From JAVKLU01 sp031538895 (lineage in GTDB: Bacteria > Pseudomonadota > Gammaproteobacteria > Burkholderiales > Burkholderiaceae): DNA of 64,000 nt. Numbering within the stretch: the stretch's first letter is position 1; each line of letters opens with the position of its first letter. The position numbers and the translations under genes are program-made. Shown one piece after another: positions 18,103 through 28,842 of this stretch. Below the pieces are notes generated by a model that had not been told where the DNA came from, searched no databases, and was given only the letters and a program-made list of their open reading frames with translations. The stretch spans positions 46,962-110,961 of the forward strand of contig JAVKLU010000032.1 in NCBI GenBank assembly GCA_031538895.1, read 5' to 3'.

Positions 18103-18729
18103 ATGTGGGATCTTCCTTTACGAGTATTTCATTGGTCTTTTGCCGCTTTAATTATTGCGGCGTTTGTGACGGGTAAAAATAACCAAATGGAGTTGCATTT
18201 TTGGTTCGCGTACGCCGCTGCGATGTTGTTGATTTTTCGTATTGTGTGGGGATTTATCGGCACGCGTACGGCGCGTTTTGCCCAATTTGTGAAAGGCCCT
18301 AGCGCGGTCTTAGCATATTTAAAAGTGAAAAATCACGGCGTTGATTACGGACACAATCCTTTGGGTGCATGGTCGATTGTCGCAATCTTGCTTCTGGTTG
18401 CGGTGCAATTGATTTTGGGCTTATTTTCCAGCGACGATATTTTCGTGACGGGGCCGTGGAATCACTTTATCAGCGGTGATTTATCGAGCATTTTGACACG
18501 CTTGCATAAGCGAATCGGCAGCGTGTTGATTCCACTGTGGTTTATTGCGCATATGGCGGCGATTATTATTCATCGTCGCCGTGGACATCGCTTGGTGCCG
18601 GCAATGGTGACTGGTGGCGCGACGCCTATTGATCAAGCGCCTTTAAACGATAGCAAGGCCAGTCGTATCAAGGCCTTAGTTGTATTGTTGTTGGCGTGTG
18701 TCCTAGTTTGGTTTGGCGTGAATCTATGA
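18103..18729 (+). CDS. Cytochrome b561-type membrane protein
   Basis: A 208-residue membrane protein of the b-type di-heme cytochrome family (cytochrome b561 / Ni-Fe hydrogenase b-subunit type). It starts [12 protein letters not shown], with a histidine suited to heme binding. Further His residues lie in the helices at HFWF, RLHKRIG and [13 protein letters not shown] fifth hydrophobic segment ends the protein. It probably moves electrons between quinone and a periplasmic cytochrome c. No cytochrome c gene is adjacent. Its TGA stop overlaps the argS start as ATGA. Confidence 0.83.
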   Translation: MWDLPLRVFHWSFAALIIAAFVTGKNNQMELHFWFAYAAAMLLIFRIVWGFIGTRTARFAQFVKGPSAVLAYLKVKNHGVDYGHNPLGAWSIVAILLLVAVQLILGLFSSDDIFVTGPWNHFISGDLSSILTRLHKRIGSVLIPLWFIAHMAAIIIHRRRGHRLVPAMVTGGATPIDQAPLNDSKASRIKALVVLLLACVLVWFGVNL

Positions 18730-20444
18730 CCCAAAAACAACAATTGGCCCAGACTTTATTGAATGCCTTAAGCTTATTGGGCACTGAGTTTGCGGATGTT
18801 GTGGATGTCCCCTTGGAGCGTCCGCGTGATTTTGCGCATGGCGATTACGCCAGTCCCTTGGCGATGCAATTGGCCAAAAAATTGAAAAAAAATCCGGGCG
18901 AACTCGCTGTGCAAATCAGTGAAATTTGGAAAACCCTACCAGAAATTGCCAGTGCAGTGGTTGCGGGGCCAGGGTTTATCAATTTAAGTCTCGCTTCAGG
19001 TGTGGCGCAGCAAGTCGTTCTTGAGGTATTGGCCGCAGGTACGCAATATGGCCAACAGGCACCGAATCAAAAATCAGAAAAAATAGTGTTGGAATTTGTT
19101 TCGGCAAATCCAACCGGGCCTTTGCATGTGGGGCATGGACGTCAAGGTGTTTTGGGCGATACGCTGGCAAATTTGTTGCAAAGCCAAGGTCAACAAGTAC
19201 AGCGCGAGTTTTATTACAACGACGCGGGAGTGCAAATTTATAATTTAGCGTTATCAGTTCAAGCGCGCGCGCGCGGCATCACTCCAGAGGACCCCCATTG
19301 GCCCAGCGAGGGTTATCGCGGTCAATATATTCTCGATATCGCCGAACAATTTTTAGTCCAAGCGGACAGTCGTATTGAGGACTTAGAAGCGATTCGTCAT
19401 TTTGCCGTGGCCTATTTGCGTGCGGAGCAAGATCGTGATTTACAGGCCTTGGGCGTGAGCTTTGATCATTTTTATTTAGAGTCGTCTTTATATCAAGATG
19501 GTAAAGTTAATGCGACGGTGGCGCGGCTTGAACTATCGGGTAAAACCTTTATCGATGGGGGTGCGCTGTGGTTGCGTACGACCGATTATGGCGATGATAA
19601 AGATCGCGTAATGCGCAAAAGCGATGGTTCCTACACTTATTTTGTTCCCGATGTTGCTTACCACGAAGTCAAATGGCAGCGTGGTTTTCAGCGCGCAATT
19701 AACATCCAAGGTAGCGATCATCACGGCACGATAGCGCGAGTGCGGGCGGGCTTGCAAGCCTTAAATGAAGGCATTCCGCAGAATTACCCAGATTATGTGT
19801 TGCACAAAATGGTGACCGTGATGAAGGGCGGCGCAGAGGTAAAAATCTCCAAACGCGCCGGTTCCTACGTGACTTTGCGCGATTTGATTGAATGGTCGGG
19901 CGAAGGTGATCCGACTTTGAGTGAAGCGCAAAAAATTGAAAAAGGCCGTGATGCGGTGCGCTTCTTTTTAAGCTCGCGCAAAGCCGATACGGAGTTTGTG
20001 TTTGATATTGATTTGGCGCTGGCGCAAGGTGAAGACAATCCAGTGTACTACGTTCAGTATGCCCACGCGCGCATCAACGCTTTGTTACGCAACTATTGTG
20101 CGATAGGTCAAATTAACATTGCCGATATTTGGCAACATTTGCACGGTTCGTTGGCACTGCAGGCTTTGCCTGAACTGACTTCACCGACTGAAGTGGCGTT
20201 GTTACACCAACTGGCGGATTTTCCAGAAGTGTTAACGCGAGGAGCGCAAGAGCTCGCGCCGCATCATTTAAATTTTTATTTACGTGATCTGGCCGGTGCT
20301 TTGCACAGTTATTACAACAACACCCGTATTTTGGTGTCGCCCGATGGGATTAAGCAAGCGCGCTTATTATTGATGTGCGCGGTGCAACAAGTATTGTCTA
20401 ATGGCCTCTCGCTATTGGGTGTCCGTGCACCTTTGTTTATGTAA
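18726..20444 (+). CDS. argS: Arginine--tRNA ligase
   Basis: Class I aminoacyl-tRNA synthetase that charges tRNA-Arg. It has 572 residues from the ATG at 18726, which overlaps the preceding stop. An in-frame codon at 18696 would extend the protein inside the upstream gene and is less likely. The HIGH-equivalent motif is in [15 protein letters not shown]. The KMSK region is represented by [16 protein letters not shown]. The all-helical anticodon-binding domain occupies the C terminus. Confidence 0.94.
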   Translation: MTQKQQLAQTLLNALSLLGTEFADVVDVPLERPRDFAHGDYASPLAMQLAKKLKKNPGELAVQISEIWKTLPEIASAVVAGPGFINLSLASGVAQQVVLEVLAAGTQYGQQAPNQKSEKIVLEFVSANPTGPLHVGHGRQGVLGDTLANLLQSQGQQVQREFYYNDAGVQIYNLALSVQARARGITPEDPHWPSEGYRGQYILDIAEQFLVQADSRIEDLEAIRHFAVAYLRAEQDRDLQALGVSFDHFYLESSLYQDGKVNATVARLELSGKTFIDGGALWLRTTDYGDDKDRVMRKSDGSYTYFVPDVAYHEVKWQRGFQRAINIQGSDHHGTIARVRAGLQALNEGIPQNYPDYVLHKMVTVMKGGAEVKISKRAGSYVTLRDLIEWSGEGDPTLSEAQKIEKGRDAVRFFLSSRKADTEFVFDIDLALAQGEDNPVYYVQYAHARINALLRNYCAIGQINIADIWQHLHGSLALQALPELTSPTEVALLHQLADFPEVLTRGAQELAPHHLNFYLRDLAGALHSYYNNTRILVSPDGIKQARLLLMCAVQQVLSNGLSLLGVRAPLFM

Positions 20445-20456
20445 AACGATTTGACC

Positions 20457-21002
20457 ATGACTCAAATGCCCAGCGGTAAAACAGGACGCAGCAGCAAATT
20501 CATTAGTTTTTTGTGGGGGATATTGTGCGGTTTGTTGCTGGCACTGGGCGTGTTGTACGTGCTGCAATTCAAAGGTTTGCCTTTGATGCACAACCAAATG
20601 CGCAAAGACGAGGTGCCAACTTTGGCTGAAAATTCAAGCGCGAATGTTGTTAAAGAGAGCCTTGCGCCTTCGATGTTACCGCTGCGCGAGCAAAGCAATC
20701 ACCCTGTAGATACGACTTCAGAACCAATCCCGAAAGCTGATGCGCCGAATATCAATGTGGGAGGATCTATCGTGCGTAAATTGTTTTATTTTCAAGTCGG
20801 GGCGTTTCGTGATGAAGAAAAAGCAATGATGCGACGCGAACTCCTTCGCGAGATGACGATGAGCGCCTACATTAGCTTGGATCAAAACAATCTTTTTGTG
20901 GTGCAAGCGGGACCTTATACGACCGAAGCGGAATGCCAAGCACAGCGTGATTATTTGCAGAAAAAAAATATTGAAGTGACGCTCTGTAAATCAAATCAGT
21001 AG
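20457..21002 (+). CDS. SPOR domain cell-envelope protein
   Basis: A 181-residue membrane-anchored protein. It has a short basic N terminus, one membrane helix (about 16-36, FLWGILCGLLLALGVLYVL), a Ser/Pro-rich linker and a C-terminal SPOR domain (about 105-180, beginning FYFQVGAFRDEEKA and ending GPYTTEAECQAQ). SPOR domains bind denuded septal peptidoglycan, so a cell-division role is likely. The ATG at 20457 is chosen over an in-frame TTG two codons upstream. It sits directly after argS, a frequent pairing. Confidence 0.85.
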   Translation: MTQMPSGKTGRSSKFISFLWGILCGLLLALGVLYVLQFKGLPLMHNQMRKDEVPTLAENSSANVVKESLAPSMLPLREQSNHPVDTTSEPIPKADAPNINVGGSIVRKLFYFQVGAFRDEEKAMMRRELLREMTMSAYISLDQNNLFVVQAGPYTTEAECQAQRDYLQKKNIEVTLCKSNQ

Positions 21003-21078
21003 GGCCCGCAATCGATGCGGATATTTGGGAAAATTTGTAACCGTTTATTTTGTAGCATTTTTTTATTGGAGATTCTCG

Positions 21079-21789
21079 ATGTCTTACCTAAACCGTTATT
21101 TAGTGTCCTCGTTTCAATGCTTAGTTTTGGCGATTGCTTTTATGAGTTTGAATCTGAATGCGCAGTCGATTTTGCAAGACGGCAAAAACTTTATTCGTTT
21201 AGCGGCTGCGCAACCCACGGATCAAAACAAAATTGAAGTCTTGGAATTTTTTTGGTACAACTGCGTGCACTGCTTTGCTTTTGAGCCTGAATTGGAAGTG
21301 TGGGCAAAAAAATTGCCTGCTGATGTTGTGTTCAAACGTGTACCCGTACGCTTTAGAGATAATTTTGAACCTCAGCAAAAAGCATTTTTTTCGCTCCAGT
21401 TGATGGGCGTCGTAGATAGTTTGCAACAAAAGATTTTTGATCGTATTCACGTGCAAAAAAAACCATTGGATACGGATGCTGATTTGATTGACTATGTGGT
21501 CAGTCAGGGCGTTAATAAAACCGAATTCGTGAAACTATTCAATTCGTTTAGTGTCGTGAATTTGGCACGCTCGGTGACCAAAATGCAAACCGATTTTCAA
21601 ATTGATGGTGTGCCAACTTTGGTGATTGCAGGCAAGTATCGAACTTCGCCATCGATTGCCGGATCGACGACTAATGCTTTAAACGTGGCTGACGCCTTGA
21701 TCGCCGCTGAACGTGGCGCGCGTGCGGGGGCGAATAAAAAAACCGGTCATGCGACGCCTGAAAAAAAAGTAAAAGTCGTTCGCCCATGA
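21079..21789 (+). CDS. dsbA: Thiol:disulfide interchange protein DsbA
   Basis: Periplasmic oxidase that introduces disulfide bonds into exported proteins. It has 236 residues from the ATG at 21079, which has GGAG eight bases upstream. An in-frame TTG at 21025 is a poorer start. A signal peptide ends near NLNAQ (about residue 29). The thioredoxin fold carries the redox motif CVHC within WYNCVHCFAFEPEL, and the cis-Pro is in DGVPTLVIAGKY. The basic, disordered tail KKTGHATPEKKVKVV is slightly unusual. Confidence 0.92.
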   Translation: MSYLNRYLVSSFQCLVLAIAFMSLNLNAQSILQDGKNFIRLAAAQPTDQNKIEVLEFFWYNCVHCFAFEPELEVWAKKLPADVVFKRVPVRFRDNFEPQQKAFFSLQLMGVVDSLQQKIFDRIHVQKKPLDTDADLIDYVVSQGVNKTEFVKLFNSFSVVNLARSVTKMQTDFQIDGVPTLVIAGKYRTSPSIAGSTTNALNVADALIAAERGARAGANKKTGHATPEKKVKVVRP

Positions 21790-21836
21790 ACGAACAGAGT
21801 TCCATGGACGAACAAATTCAATAGAGCGCGCTAGTA

Positions 21837-23213
21837 ATGCATGTCCATATCTTAGGAATTTGCGGCACTTTTATGGCCGGAGTTGCGCTTTTGGCGCGGG
21901 CACAGGGCCATAGAGTTAGCGGCTGTGATGCTGGGGTTTACCCCCCGATGAGCACGCAGTTACAAGAGCAAGGCATCGATGTAATCGAAGGTTACGGCGC
22001 GGAACAAATTGCTTTAGCACCAGATATTTTCATTATTGGAAACGTCGTTTCGCGCGGCAATCCGCTGCTCGAGGCGATCTTGAATGCGAACCTGGCCTAT
22101 ACCTCGGGACCGCAATGGATGGGGCAATATTTGCTACCGCATTATCAAGTCTGTGCGGTGGCGGGAACGCATGGCAAAACCACAACCAGTGCAATGCTGG
22201 CCTGGGTTTTAGAGTGTGCCCAGTTGACACCCAGTTTTTTGATTGGCGGCCTACCGCATAACTTTGGGGTATCGGCGCGTTTGACGCAAGGGGCGCATTT
22301 TGTCATCGAGGCCGATGAATACGATACTGCGTTTTTTGATAAGCGTAGCAAATTCGTGCATTACCGTCCTCGCGTGGCGATTCTCAATAATTTGGAATAT
22401 GACCACGCTGATATTTTTCCTGATCTGGCGGCAATCGAAACGCAATTCCATCATTTAGTGCGCACGGTTCCGGCCGATGGTACGGTCGTGGTGAATGGTG
22501 ATGCGCCCGCACTGGAGCGGGTATTAGCGCGCGGCGTGTGGTCCAAGCTCACGCGTTTTAGTGACGCTTCGCGAGACTCAATAACAACTATCGATTGGCG
22601 TATCGACGACGCGGGAGTCGTCACGCATCGCGGCGTTAAGCAAGGTCAGTTGGTGTGGAATTTAAGTGGACGCCACAATCAATTAAATGCGCTCGCCGTA
22701 ATTGCGGCGGCGCAGGTTTTGGGTATTGATGCGGCAAGGAGTATCGAGGCTTTGAGTTCGTTTGCGTCGGTACGCCGTCGCATGGAACACAAAGGCGAAG
22801 TGGGTGGCGTAAGGGTGTTTGACGATTTTGCGCACCATCCCACTGCTATCGCAACGACTTTGGAAGGTGCGCGTAAAAAATTTAACGGTCGTTTGATTGC
22901 GGTGTTAGAGCCGCGTTCCAATACGATGAAATTGGGCAGTATGAAAGCCGCATTGTCTGACAGTTTGGTGTGCGCCGATGTGATTTTTGCGTATGCTGAA
23001 ACGCAGGGAAAAAATGCCTTGGGTTGGGATTTGGCGGCCAGCTTATCACCGCTGGGCGCGCGCGTACATTGCTTGAATGATTTAACCGAGTTAGCCAATG
23101 CGGTGGTCGCACAAGCGCGATCAGGCGACACGATTATCTGTATGAGTAATGGTAGCTTTGGCGCGATGCCAGAGCGTTGCATTGCCGGTTTGCAAAAAAA
23201 ATTCAGCTCTTAA
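21837..23213 (+). CDS. mpl: UDP-MurNAc:L-Ala-gamma-D-Glu-meso-DAP ligase
   Basis: Murein-recycling ligase that joins recovered tripeptide to UDP-MurNAc. The 458 residues show the N-terminal Rossmann-like [11 protein letters not shown], the ATP P-loop [12 protein letters not shown] near residue 105 and the Mur ligase central and C-terminal domains ([27 protein letters not shown]). The [15 protein letters not shown] pattern favours Mpl over MurC. The stop is one base before the ispF start codon. Confidence 0.93.
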   Translation: MHVHILGICGTFMAGVALLARAQGHRVSGCDAGVYPPMSTQLQEQGIDVIEGYGAEQIALAPDIFIIGNVVSRGNPLLEAILNANLAYTSGPQWMGQYLLPHYQVCAVAGTHGKTTTSAMLAWVLECAQLTPSFLIGGLPHNFGVSARLTQGAHFVIEADEYDTAFFDKRSKFVHYRPRVAILNNLEYDHADIFPDLAAIETQFHHLVRTVPADGTVVVNGDAPALERVLARGVWSKLTRFSDASRDSITTIDWRIDDAGVVTHRGVKQGQLVWNLSGRHNQLNALAVIAAAQVLGIDAARSIEALSSFASVRRRMEHKGEVGGVRVFDDFAHHPTAIATTLEGARKKFNGRLIAVLEPRSNTMKLGSMKAALSDSLVCADVIFAYAETQGKNALGWDLAASLSPLGARVHCLNDLTELANAVVAQARSGDTIICMSNGSFGAMPERCIAGLQKKFSS

Positions 23214-23214
23214 T

Positions 23215-23709
23215 ATGAATCTGCGCATTGGTCAAGGATATGACAGTCATCGTTTAGTCGAAGGGCGCGCCTTGATTATCGGCGGGGTGACAATTCCGTA
23301 TGAGCTTGGTTTGGCGGGGCATTCTGATGCCGACGTATTGCTGCACGCCATTATCGATGCACTTTTGGGCGCTTTGGCCTTGGGTAATATTGGTGCGCAT
23401 TTTCCGGATACGGATCCCCGATTTTCTGGTGCAAACTCGCGCCAACTTTTGCGTCATGCGTATGTCTTGGTGTGTCAAAAAAATTATCAATTACAAAATC
23501 TCGATTGCACTGTGATTGCGCAAGCACCCAAGTTGGCACTGTATCTTGACGCGATGCGACAACACATTGCGCAAGACCTCACATGCACGCTTGAACAAAT
23601 TAGCGTCAAAGCCAAAACCAATGAGGGCATGGGGTGGATCGGCCGAGGGGAAGGAATCCGCGCCGATGCGATTGTTTTGTTGGTGCGTAAAAATAACGTG
23701 CCAAAATAA
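23215..23709 (+). CDS. ispF: 2-C-methyl-D-erythritol 2,4-cyclodiphosphate synthase
   Basis: Fifth enzyme of the MEP isoprenoid pathway. It has 164 residues from the ATG at 23215, chosen because the family begins with [11 protein letters not shown]. Zinc ligands are D10 and H12 plus H44 in [10 protein letters not shown]. The PDTDP loop and the [17 protein letters not shown] end are intact. It starts one base after mpl stops. Its usual partner ispD is absent. Confidence 0.95.
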   Translation: MNLRIGQGYDSHRLVEGRALIIGGVTIPYELGLAGHSDADVLLHAIIDALLGALALGNIGAHFPDTDPRFSGANSRQLLRHAYVLVCQKNYQLQNLDCTVIAQAPKLALYLDAMRQHIAQDLTCTLEQISVKAKTNEGMGWIGRGEGIRADAIVLLVRKNNVPK

Positions 23710-23835
23710 TTCGTAAAAACTCAATCAAAAATCGCATCACGTCACATCACGCCGCTTAGCATTGCGATGCTGGCGTCTGTAGTCAAATCAGGTTAGGCGT
23801 GATTCTCTTCACCAATTCATTCAGAGGCATTTTTC

Positions 23836-25107
23836 ATGCGTTCATTTCGGATTATTTTTTTATTAGCCATTGGTGCCTACTTATTATCGATGGTGCATCG
23901 CGCGGCGCCGGTGGCGATTGCCGCGCAATTACAAGCTGCGTTTTCAATCAACGCGATACAGTTGGGGTTGTTAGCCGCGATGTATTTTTATGTCTATACC
24001 GTGATGCAAATTCCGGTGGGCTTGTTGGCAGATAGTTTTGGCCCACGCATGATTTTAAGCCTTGGTGGTGTGTTGGCGGCGTTAGGCAGTGTAATGCTGG
24101 GAGTCTCAGCAGATTTTTCGGCAGCCTTAATCGCGCGCGTCATCGTTGGTTTGGGGGTTTCGGTGACCTTTATTGCGGCGTTAAAAATTATTGCTTTGGG
24201 TTATCCCGAATCACATTTCGCGCGTATGACTGGCTGGGTCCATTTTGTCGGTAATTTGGGGGCTGCGTTTGTGGGATTGCCTTTGACTTATTTGTCGGTC
24301 AGCTTGGGATGGCGCGCGATATTTGTGATTTTGGGCGTTCTGTCTTTTGTGATTGCGCTGTTGTCGTATTGGAAAATTCCGACCTTGCCGCGCACGACTT
24401 CGCGCCTATCTTTGAGCATTTTATGGCGCGAGATGATTCGCCCTGTGGTGGTCAATCGCGCGACTTGGCCTGGATTTTTCGCCAATCTCGGTTTAGCGGG
24501 CGCGCACTTTAGCTTTGCTGGTTTATGGGCCGCGCCATATTTGACGCAGTATTTTGGCTATTCTAAAAATCAAGTTGGCAGCCTGATCAGTATTTATTTT
24601 GTTGGTTTTGCCGTGGGCGCAGTGCTGTGGGGGCAGTTGTCGGATCACATCAAAAAACGCACGATAGTCTTGCGTAGCGGTGCCTTTTTACATCTTGCCG
24701 CCTGGTGGGTATTGGCGGCCAATGTGATTCCAGTGGACGCTACTTATTCATTCCTTGCGATTGTAATTTTGTGCGCTGTTTTGGGAATCTCTGCCGCCAG
24801 CTTTACCTTGCATTGGGCTTGCGCAAAAGAAGTCAATCCACCGCAACTATCGGGGATGGCAACCAGTGTGGTCAATGTCGGTATTTTTTTAGGCGTCGCG
24901 CTGCTGCAGCCCTTGATTGGTTGGATTGTGGAGTTGAGCTGGAATGGTCAGGTGATTGAGGGTGTTCGGTATTACAGTGCGACTGATTGGCAACACGGGA
25001 TAGTGGCCTTGACGTTTGCAGTGACTTTAGGGGCGTTAAGCGCATTGTTAATTCGCGAAACGAATTGTCAAAATAGGTGGTCAGAGAACGCAGAAAAATC
25101 AGCGTGA
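23836..25107 (+). CDS. Major facilitator superfamily transporter
   Basis: A 423-residue inner-membrane transporter with about twelve hydrophobic segments. The loop 2-3 MFS signature is present as GLLADSFGPRMILSLGG, and a related loop in the second half reads GQLSDHIKKRTIVL. The substrate cannot be told. The gene is flanked by 126 bp and 151 bp of non-coding sequence and looks monocistronic. Confidence 0.87.
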   Translation: MRSFRIIFLLAIGAYLLSMVHRAAPVAIAAQLQAAFSINAIQLGLLAAMYFYVYTVMQIPVGLLADSFGPRMILSLGGVLAALGSVMLGVSADFSAALIARVIVGLGVSVTFIAALKIIALGYPESHFARMTGWVHFVGNLGAAFVGLPLTYLSVSLGWRAIFVILGVLSFVIALLSYWKIPTLPRTTSRLSLSILWREMIRPVVVNRATWPGFFANLGLAGAHFSFAGLWAAPYLTQYFGYSKNQVGSLISIYFVGFAVGAVLWGQLSDHIKKRTIVLRSGAFLHLAAWWVLAANVIPVDATYSFLAIVILCAVLGISAASFTLHWACAKEVNPPQLSGMATSVVNVGIFLGVALLQPLIGWIVELSWNGQVIEGVRYYSATDWQHGIVALTFAVTLGALSALLIRETNCQNRWSENAEKSA

Positions 25108-25258
25108 TCTTGGCGTCACTCTATAGGCCACTCTTTATATCCATGGCAGCTCTTGAAAATTCGCGCGTTCTACTTACAAATGGTGTTCTGACAAGTTAAG
25201 TGTTGATGATTGAATGTCAACGCGTGATCAGTATCTGTTTTTTGGAGAGCTCAATTCG

Positions 25259-26665
25259 ATGTCAAAACACTTTCCCGTTCCCTATGTCAACACCGCACAA
25301 ACAGCCCCTTTGCTGAGTTTAGAGCGTGGGTTGTTGGACAATCTGGTGCAAATTGAGCAATGGTTTCGCATACAGTGGCAACAATACACGCCACCATTTT
25401 ATGGATCAGTTGATTTGCGTAACTCAGGTTTTAAATGTGCGCCGGTTGATACCAATTTATTTCCGGGTGGATTTAATAATTTACATTCAGATTTTTTACC
25501 TTTATGCGTGCAGGCGACGATAGCCGCGATCGAACGCGCGTGCCCTAAGGCTAGTCGGGTCTTGCTGATCCCCGAAAATCATACGCGCAACACTTACTAT
25601 TTAGACAATGTTGCGACTTTAGTCAGATTATTAAGCTCCGCGGGCTTGGAGGTGCGCCTGGGAAGCTTATCCGTTGACATGACGATGCCGACGTCTTTGA
25701 CTTCAAATCGGGGCGATCAAATTTTGTTGGAGCCGATGGCGCGTGTGACGATCGATGGTAAAGATCGTTTGTTGATTCCCGCAAACGAGGCACATGCGAC
25801 GACGTTTGATCCCTGTCTGATTTTGTTGAACAATGATTTATCGGGTGGTATTCCTGCGATATTAAAAAATCTGAGCCAAACACTTCTGCCACCCTTGAAT
25901 GCGGGGTGGGCGGTGCGTCGAAAATCACAGCACTTTGACGTCTATCGTTCCGTGGCCAATGATTTTGCGTCCCTGTTTAAAATCGATCCATGGCTGATTG
26001 ACCCGTATTTTTCGGTTTGTCGAAATATCAATTTTTCGACGCGAGAGGGTGAGGATGAACTAGCCCAAGCGGTCGCTGACATCCTAGAAAAAATTCGAGT
26101 GAAATATCAGCAGTATGGTATTGAAAACCCACCTTTTGTCATTGTGAAAGCCGATGCGGGAACTTATGGCATGGGCATCATGACCGCACGTAGCCCTAAT
26201 GATGTGCGCGATTTAAACCGTAAACAGCGCAATAAAATGGCGGTGATTAAAGAAGGCGCCAGTGTTGAGCAAGTGCTTATTCAAGAAGGTGTGTATTCAT
26301 TTGAACAGATTAGCGATGGCGTGGCTGAGCCGGTGGTCTATATGATGGATCGTTTTGTAGTCGGCGGTTTTTATCGCGTCAACAGCGGGCGCAGTCGTGA
26401 TGAAAATTTAAACGCCCCGGGAATGCGTTTTGAACCGCTGTCTTTTGCGCGTCCGTTGTCCTTGCCAGATGAAAAATCAAATGCAAAATTAGATATCGCC
26501 TTGGGTGAAGTCTGTTCGAGTCCATTTAAATTGTCGCGCTCTGTGCCCGATTTTTTGCCTGATTGGTACACTGATCCTGATGCGCCGCCCAATCGTTTTT
26601 ATGCGTATGGCGTGATCGCTCGTCTGGCGTTGCTTGCGGCGGCGATAGAGTTAGAAAACAATTAA
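25259..26665 (+). CDS. gshA: Glutamate--cysteine ligase (proteobacterial non-E. coli type)
   Basis: First step of glutathione synthesis, joining Glu and Cys with ATP. The 468-residue product starts MSKHFPVPYVN at 25259, with a GGAGAG upstream. An in-frame codon at 25214 would add 15 residues. The sequence fits the GshA family first described from acidithiobacilli and common in betaproteobacteria, which is unrelated in length and motifs to E. coli GshA. Recognisable blocks are VDLRNSGFKCAPVDTNLFPG near residue 52, FVIVKADAGTYGMGIM and YMMDRFVVGGFYRVN. gshB follows. Confidence 0.9.
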   Translation: MSKHFPVPYVNTAQTAPLLSLERGLLDNLVQIEQWFRIQWQQYTPPFYGSVDLRNSGFKCAPVDTNLFPGGFNNLHSDFLPLCVQATIAAIERACPKASRVLLIPENHTRNTYYLDNVATLVRLLSSAGLEVRLGSLSVDMTMPTSLTSNRGDQILLEPMARVTIDGKDRLLIPANEAHATTFDPCLILLNNDLSGGIPAILKNLSQTLLPPLNAGWAVRRKSQHFDVYRSVANDFASLFKIDPWLIDPYFSVCRNINFSTREGEDELAQAVADILEKIRVKYQQYGIENPPFVIVKADAGTYGMGIMTARSPNDVRDLNRKQRNKMAVIKEGASVEQVLIQEGVYSFEQISDGVAEPVVYMMDRFVVGGFYRVNSGRSRDENLNAPGMRFEPLSFARPLSLPDEKSNAKLDIALGEVCSSPFKLSRSVPDFLPDWYTDPDAPPNRFYAYGVIARLALLAAAIELENN

Positions 26666-26673
26666 GCGCAATC

Positions 26674-26705
26674 TAGGAGTCATAGATTTAAGCCTCCTAT
26701 TTATT
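26674..26705 (+). terminator. Possible hairpin terminator after gshA
   Basis: TAGGAG at 26674-26679 can pair with CTCCTA at 26694-26699 and is followed by a T-rich TTTATTT. The stem is only six pairs with a 14-base loop, so it may be an attenuator between gshA and gshB rather than a strong terminator. Confidence 0.4.
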
Positions 26706-26727
26706 TAGCGTCTCTTGACTGATTATT

Positions 26728-27702
26728 ATGAAAGTGCTGTTTATCCTGGATCCTCTGGCATCGCTCAAAATTCAAAAAGACACCAGTCTGGCGATGATGC
26801 GGATCGCACAAGCACGCAGTCATCAATTAAGCGTCGCGGGAATTACTGATTTGGCGCTGCATGATGGACGTTTGGAAATTCGTGCGAGTCCATTTCGGTT
26901 TATTACTAAAGATGGCGCGACAGAGCATTTTTCAGTCGGCGCCGCGCAACCCTTTCTCGCTACCGAATTCGACGCGATCATCATGCGCAAAGATCCACCC
27001 TTTGACATGGAGTTTTTGTACGCGACGCATTTATTGGATTGTGCGCAGATGCAAGGGACGCGAGTATTTAATCGCCCAAGTTCTTTGCGCGACTGGAACG
27101 AAAAATTATCAATCACGCGTTTTGCACAATTCGCGCCGGCATTTTTGGTCAGCAGTCAAAGCAAGGCGATCCGTGAATTTTTAACGGAGCACCATGACAT
27201 TGTGGTCAAACCTTTGGACGGAATGGGCGGCTCAAAAATTTTTCGTATCACTCAATCGGATCCCAATATCAATGTGATTTTAGAAACCATGACGGCGTTT
27301 GATACCAATACCATCATGGCGCAGCGCTTTGTTCCTGAAATTAGTTTGGGCGATAAGCGCATTTTGATCATTGATGGAGAGCCACTGGATTACGCCTTGG
27401 CGCGAATTCCTAAGGCAGGTGAAACGCGCGGGAACTTGGCGGCGGGAGGTCGCGGCGTCGCGCAAAAACTCAGTACACGTGATCGTGAAATTGCCACTGC
27501 GATTGGGCCGACCTTGCGCGAAGCGGGTTTATTTTTAGTTGGCTTGGATGTGATTGGCGATTATTTAACCGAGGTCAATGTCACCAGTCCAACCGGCATG
27601 GTTGAGATTGCGGCACAAACTGATTGCGATCCCGCGCTGATCACGATCAAGGCCTTAGAGCGCGCGTGTTTAATGGATGTTTTAAACAAGACTTCGGTCT
27701 AA
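26728..27702 (+). CDS. gshB: Glutathione synthetase
   Basis: Adds glycine to gamma-glutamylcysteine. The 324-residue ATP-grasp enzyme shows the N-terminal fold MKVLFILDPLASLKIQKDTS and the nucleotide-binding VKPLDGMGGSKIFRI. The glycine-rich loop RGNLAAGGRGVAQ and the metal/ATP site EVNVTSPTGMVEI follow. Length is standard. It lies 62 bp after gshA and 10 bp before waaC. Confidence 0.95.
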   Translation: MKVLFILDPLASLKIQKDTSLAMMRIAQARSHQLSVAGITDLALHDGRLEIRASPFRFITKDGATEHFSVGAAQPFLATEFDAIIMRKDPPFDMEFLYATHLLDCAQMQGTRVFNRPSSLRDWNEKLSITRFAQFAPAFLVSSQSKAIREFLTEHHDIVVKPLDGMGGSKIFRITQSDPNINVILETMTAFDTNTIMAQRFVPEISLGDKRILIIDGEPLDYALARIPKAGETRGNLAAGGRGVAQKLSTRDREIATAIGPTLREAGLFLVGLDVIGDYLTEVNVTSPTGMVEIAAQTDCDPALITIKALERACLMDVLNKTSV

Positions 27703-27712
27703 TCGAACAACA

Positions 27713-28798
27713 ATGAAAATTCTATTGACCCGTTTATCGTCTTTGGGTGATGTTGTGCACAACATTCCAGTGTTGCACGATATTCATCAGCATTTTCCGG
27801 ATGCGCAAATTGATTGGTTGGTTGACCGTTCATGCGCGCCAATGCTGTCTTACTGTGCGCATTTGAATCGCACGATTGAAGTGCCGCTGCGCGCCTGGAG
27901 CAAATCGCCCAAGACTTTGTGGCGTGGTGATTTAACCTGGTTGCAGTGGCGTGAAAAGCACGATCCTAAAATTGAGGGGCAGTCTCAATACGACCTTAGC
28001 ATTGACCTTCAAGGCTTGATCAAGTCTGCCGCGATTCAATGTATGTTGCCGACACGCCAACGCGTCGGCATGGCTAATCGTACCGAAGGGTCTAGCTTTG
28101 AATCACTGACACGGTTTTTTTATGATCAAAAAATCACACTGCCATTTCATATTCATACGGTGACGCGGGCGCGTCAATTGGTGGCACAGGTTTTGGGTTA
28201 CTCGATTGAGGGCATTCAAGCTGCGCCGCAGTGTGATTTTTTACCGATTCCGGCCTTGTCTGAAAGCGATTTGTTATCGGATTCATTGGCCGCATCACAA
28301 TTTTCGCCGCCACAATTAACACGCTACGCCATGCTTTTGCACGGGACTTCACGCGCTGTTAAAGAATGGCCGCTAGAGCATTGGAAAGATTTGGGAATCG
28401 AGTTATTAGCGCAAGCGTATCAGGTGGTTTTGCCGCACTCCAATGCGCGCGAATTACAACACGCGCAAATTTTGTATCAGGCTTTATCGCAATACGCGAC
28501 AACAAAATTGCATCAGACCGTGCCGGCAGTTATTGTGTTACCGCGTTTTTCGCTGGATCAAATGATGCGTTGCTTGGCACACGCCTCCCTCGTGGTGGGT
28601 GTTGATTCCGGTTTGACGCATTGGGCCAGTGCACTGGGGCGCCCGACGGTGCAACTGTATTGTGGTGATGCCATTCGTTGGCGCACCCAATGGGAATGGT
28701 TAGCGACTTCAGCGCATCTGGGCGAACCCAAACAAATCCCGACGCTGGATCAAGTTCGAGCCGCGGTGACAGGGGTGTTATCCAAAGTTGCGATCTAA
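27713..28798 (+). CDS. waaC: Lipopolysaccharide heptosyltransferase I
   Basis: GT9 glycosyltransferase that adds the first heptose to Kdo on lipid A. The 361-residue product starts with KILLTRLSSLGDVVHNIP, carries the acceptor-domain pattern SIDLQGLIKSA and ends with the sugar-nucleotide site VGVDSGLTHWASALGRPTV. It is 10 bp after gshB, and the physical coupling to glutathione genes is probably incidental. It is convergent with dsbD. Confidence 0.92.
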   Translation: MKILLTRLSSLGDVVHNIPVLHDIHQHFPDAQIDWLVDRSCAPMLSYCAHLNRTIEVPLRAWSKSPKTLWRGDLTWLQWREKHDPKIEGQSQYDLSIDLQGLIKSAAIQCMLPTRQRVGMANRTEGSSFESLTRFFYDQKITLPFHIHTVTRARQLVAQVLGYSIEGIQAAPQCDFLPIPALSESDLLSDSLAASQFSPPQLTRYAMLLHGTSRAVKEWPLEHWKDLGIELLAQAYQVVLPHSNARELQHAQILYQALSQYATTKLHQTVPAVIVLPRFSLDQMMRCLAHASLVVGVDSGLTHWASALGRPTVQLYCGDAIRWRTQWEWLATSAHLGEPKQIPTLDQVRAAVTGVLSKVAI

Positions 28799-28842
28799 TT
28801 TTTAAATCAGTAATGACGCGAGTTTTCTTATAGTGGTATTTC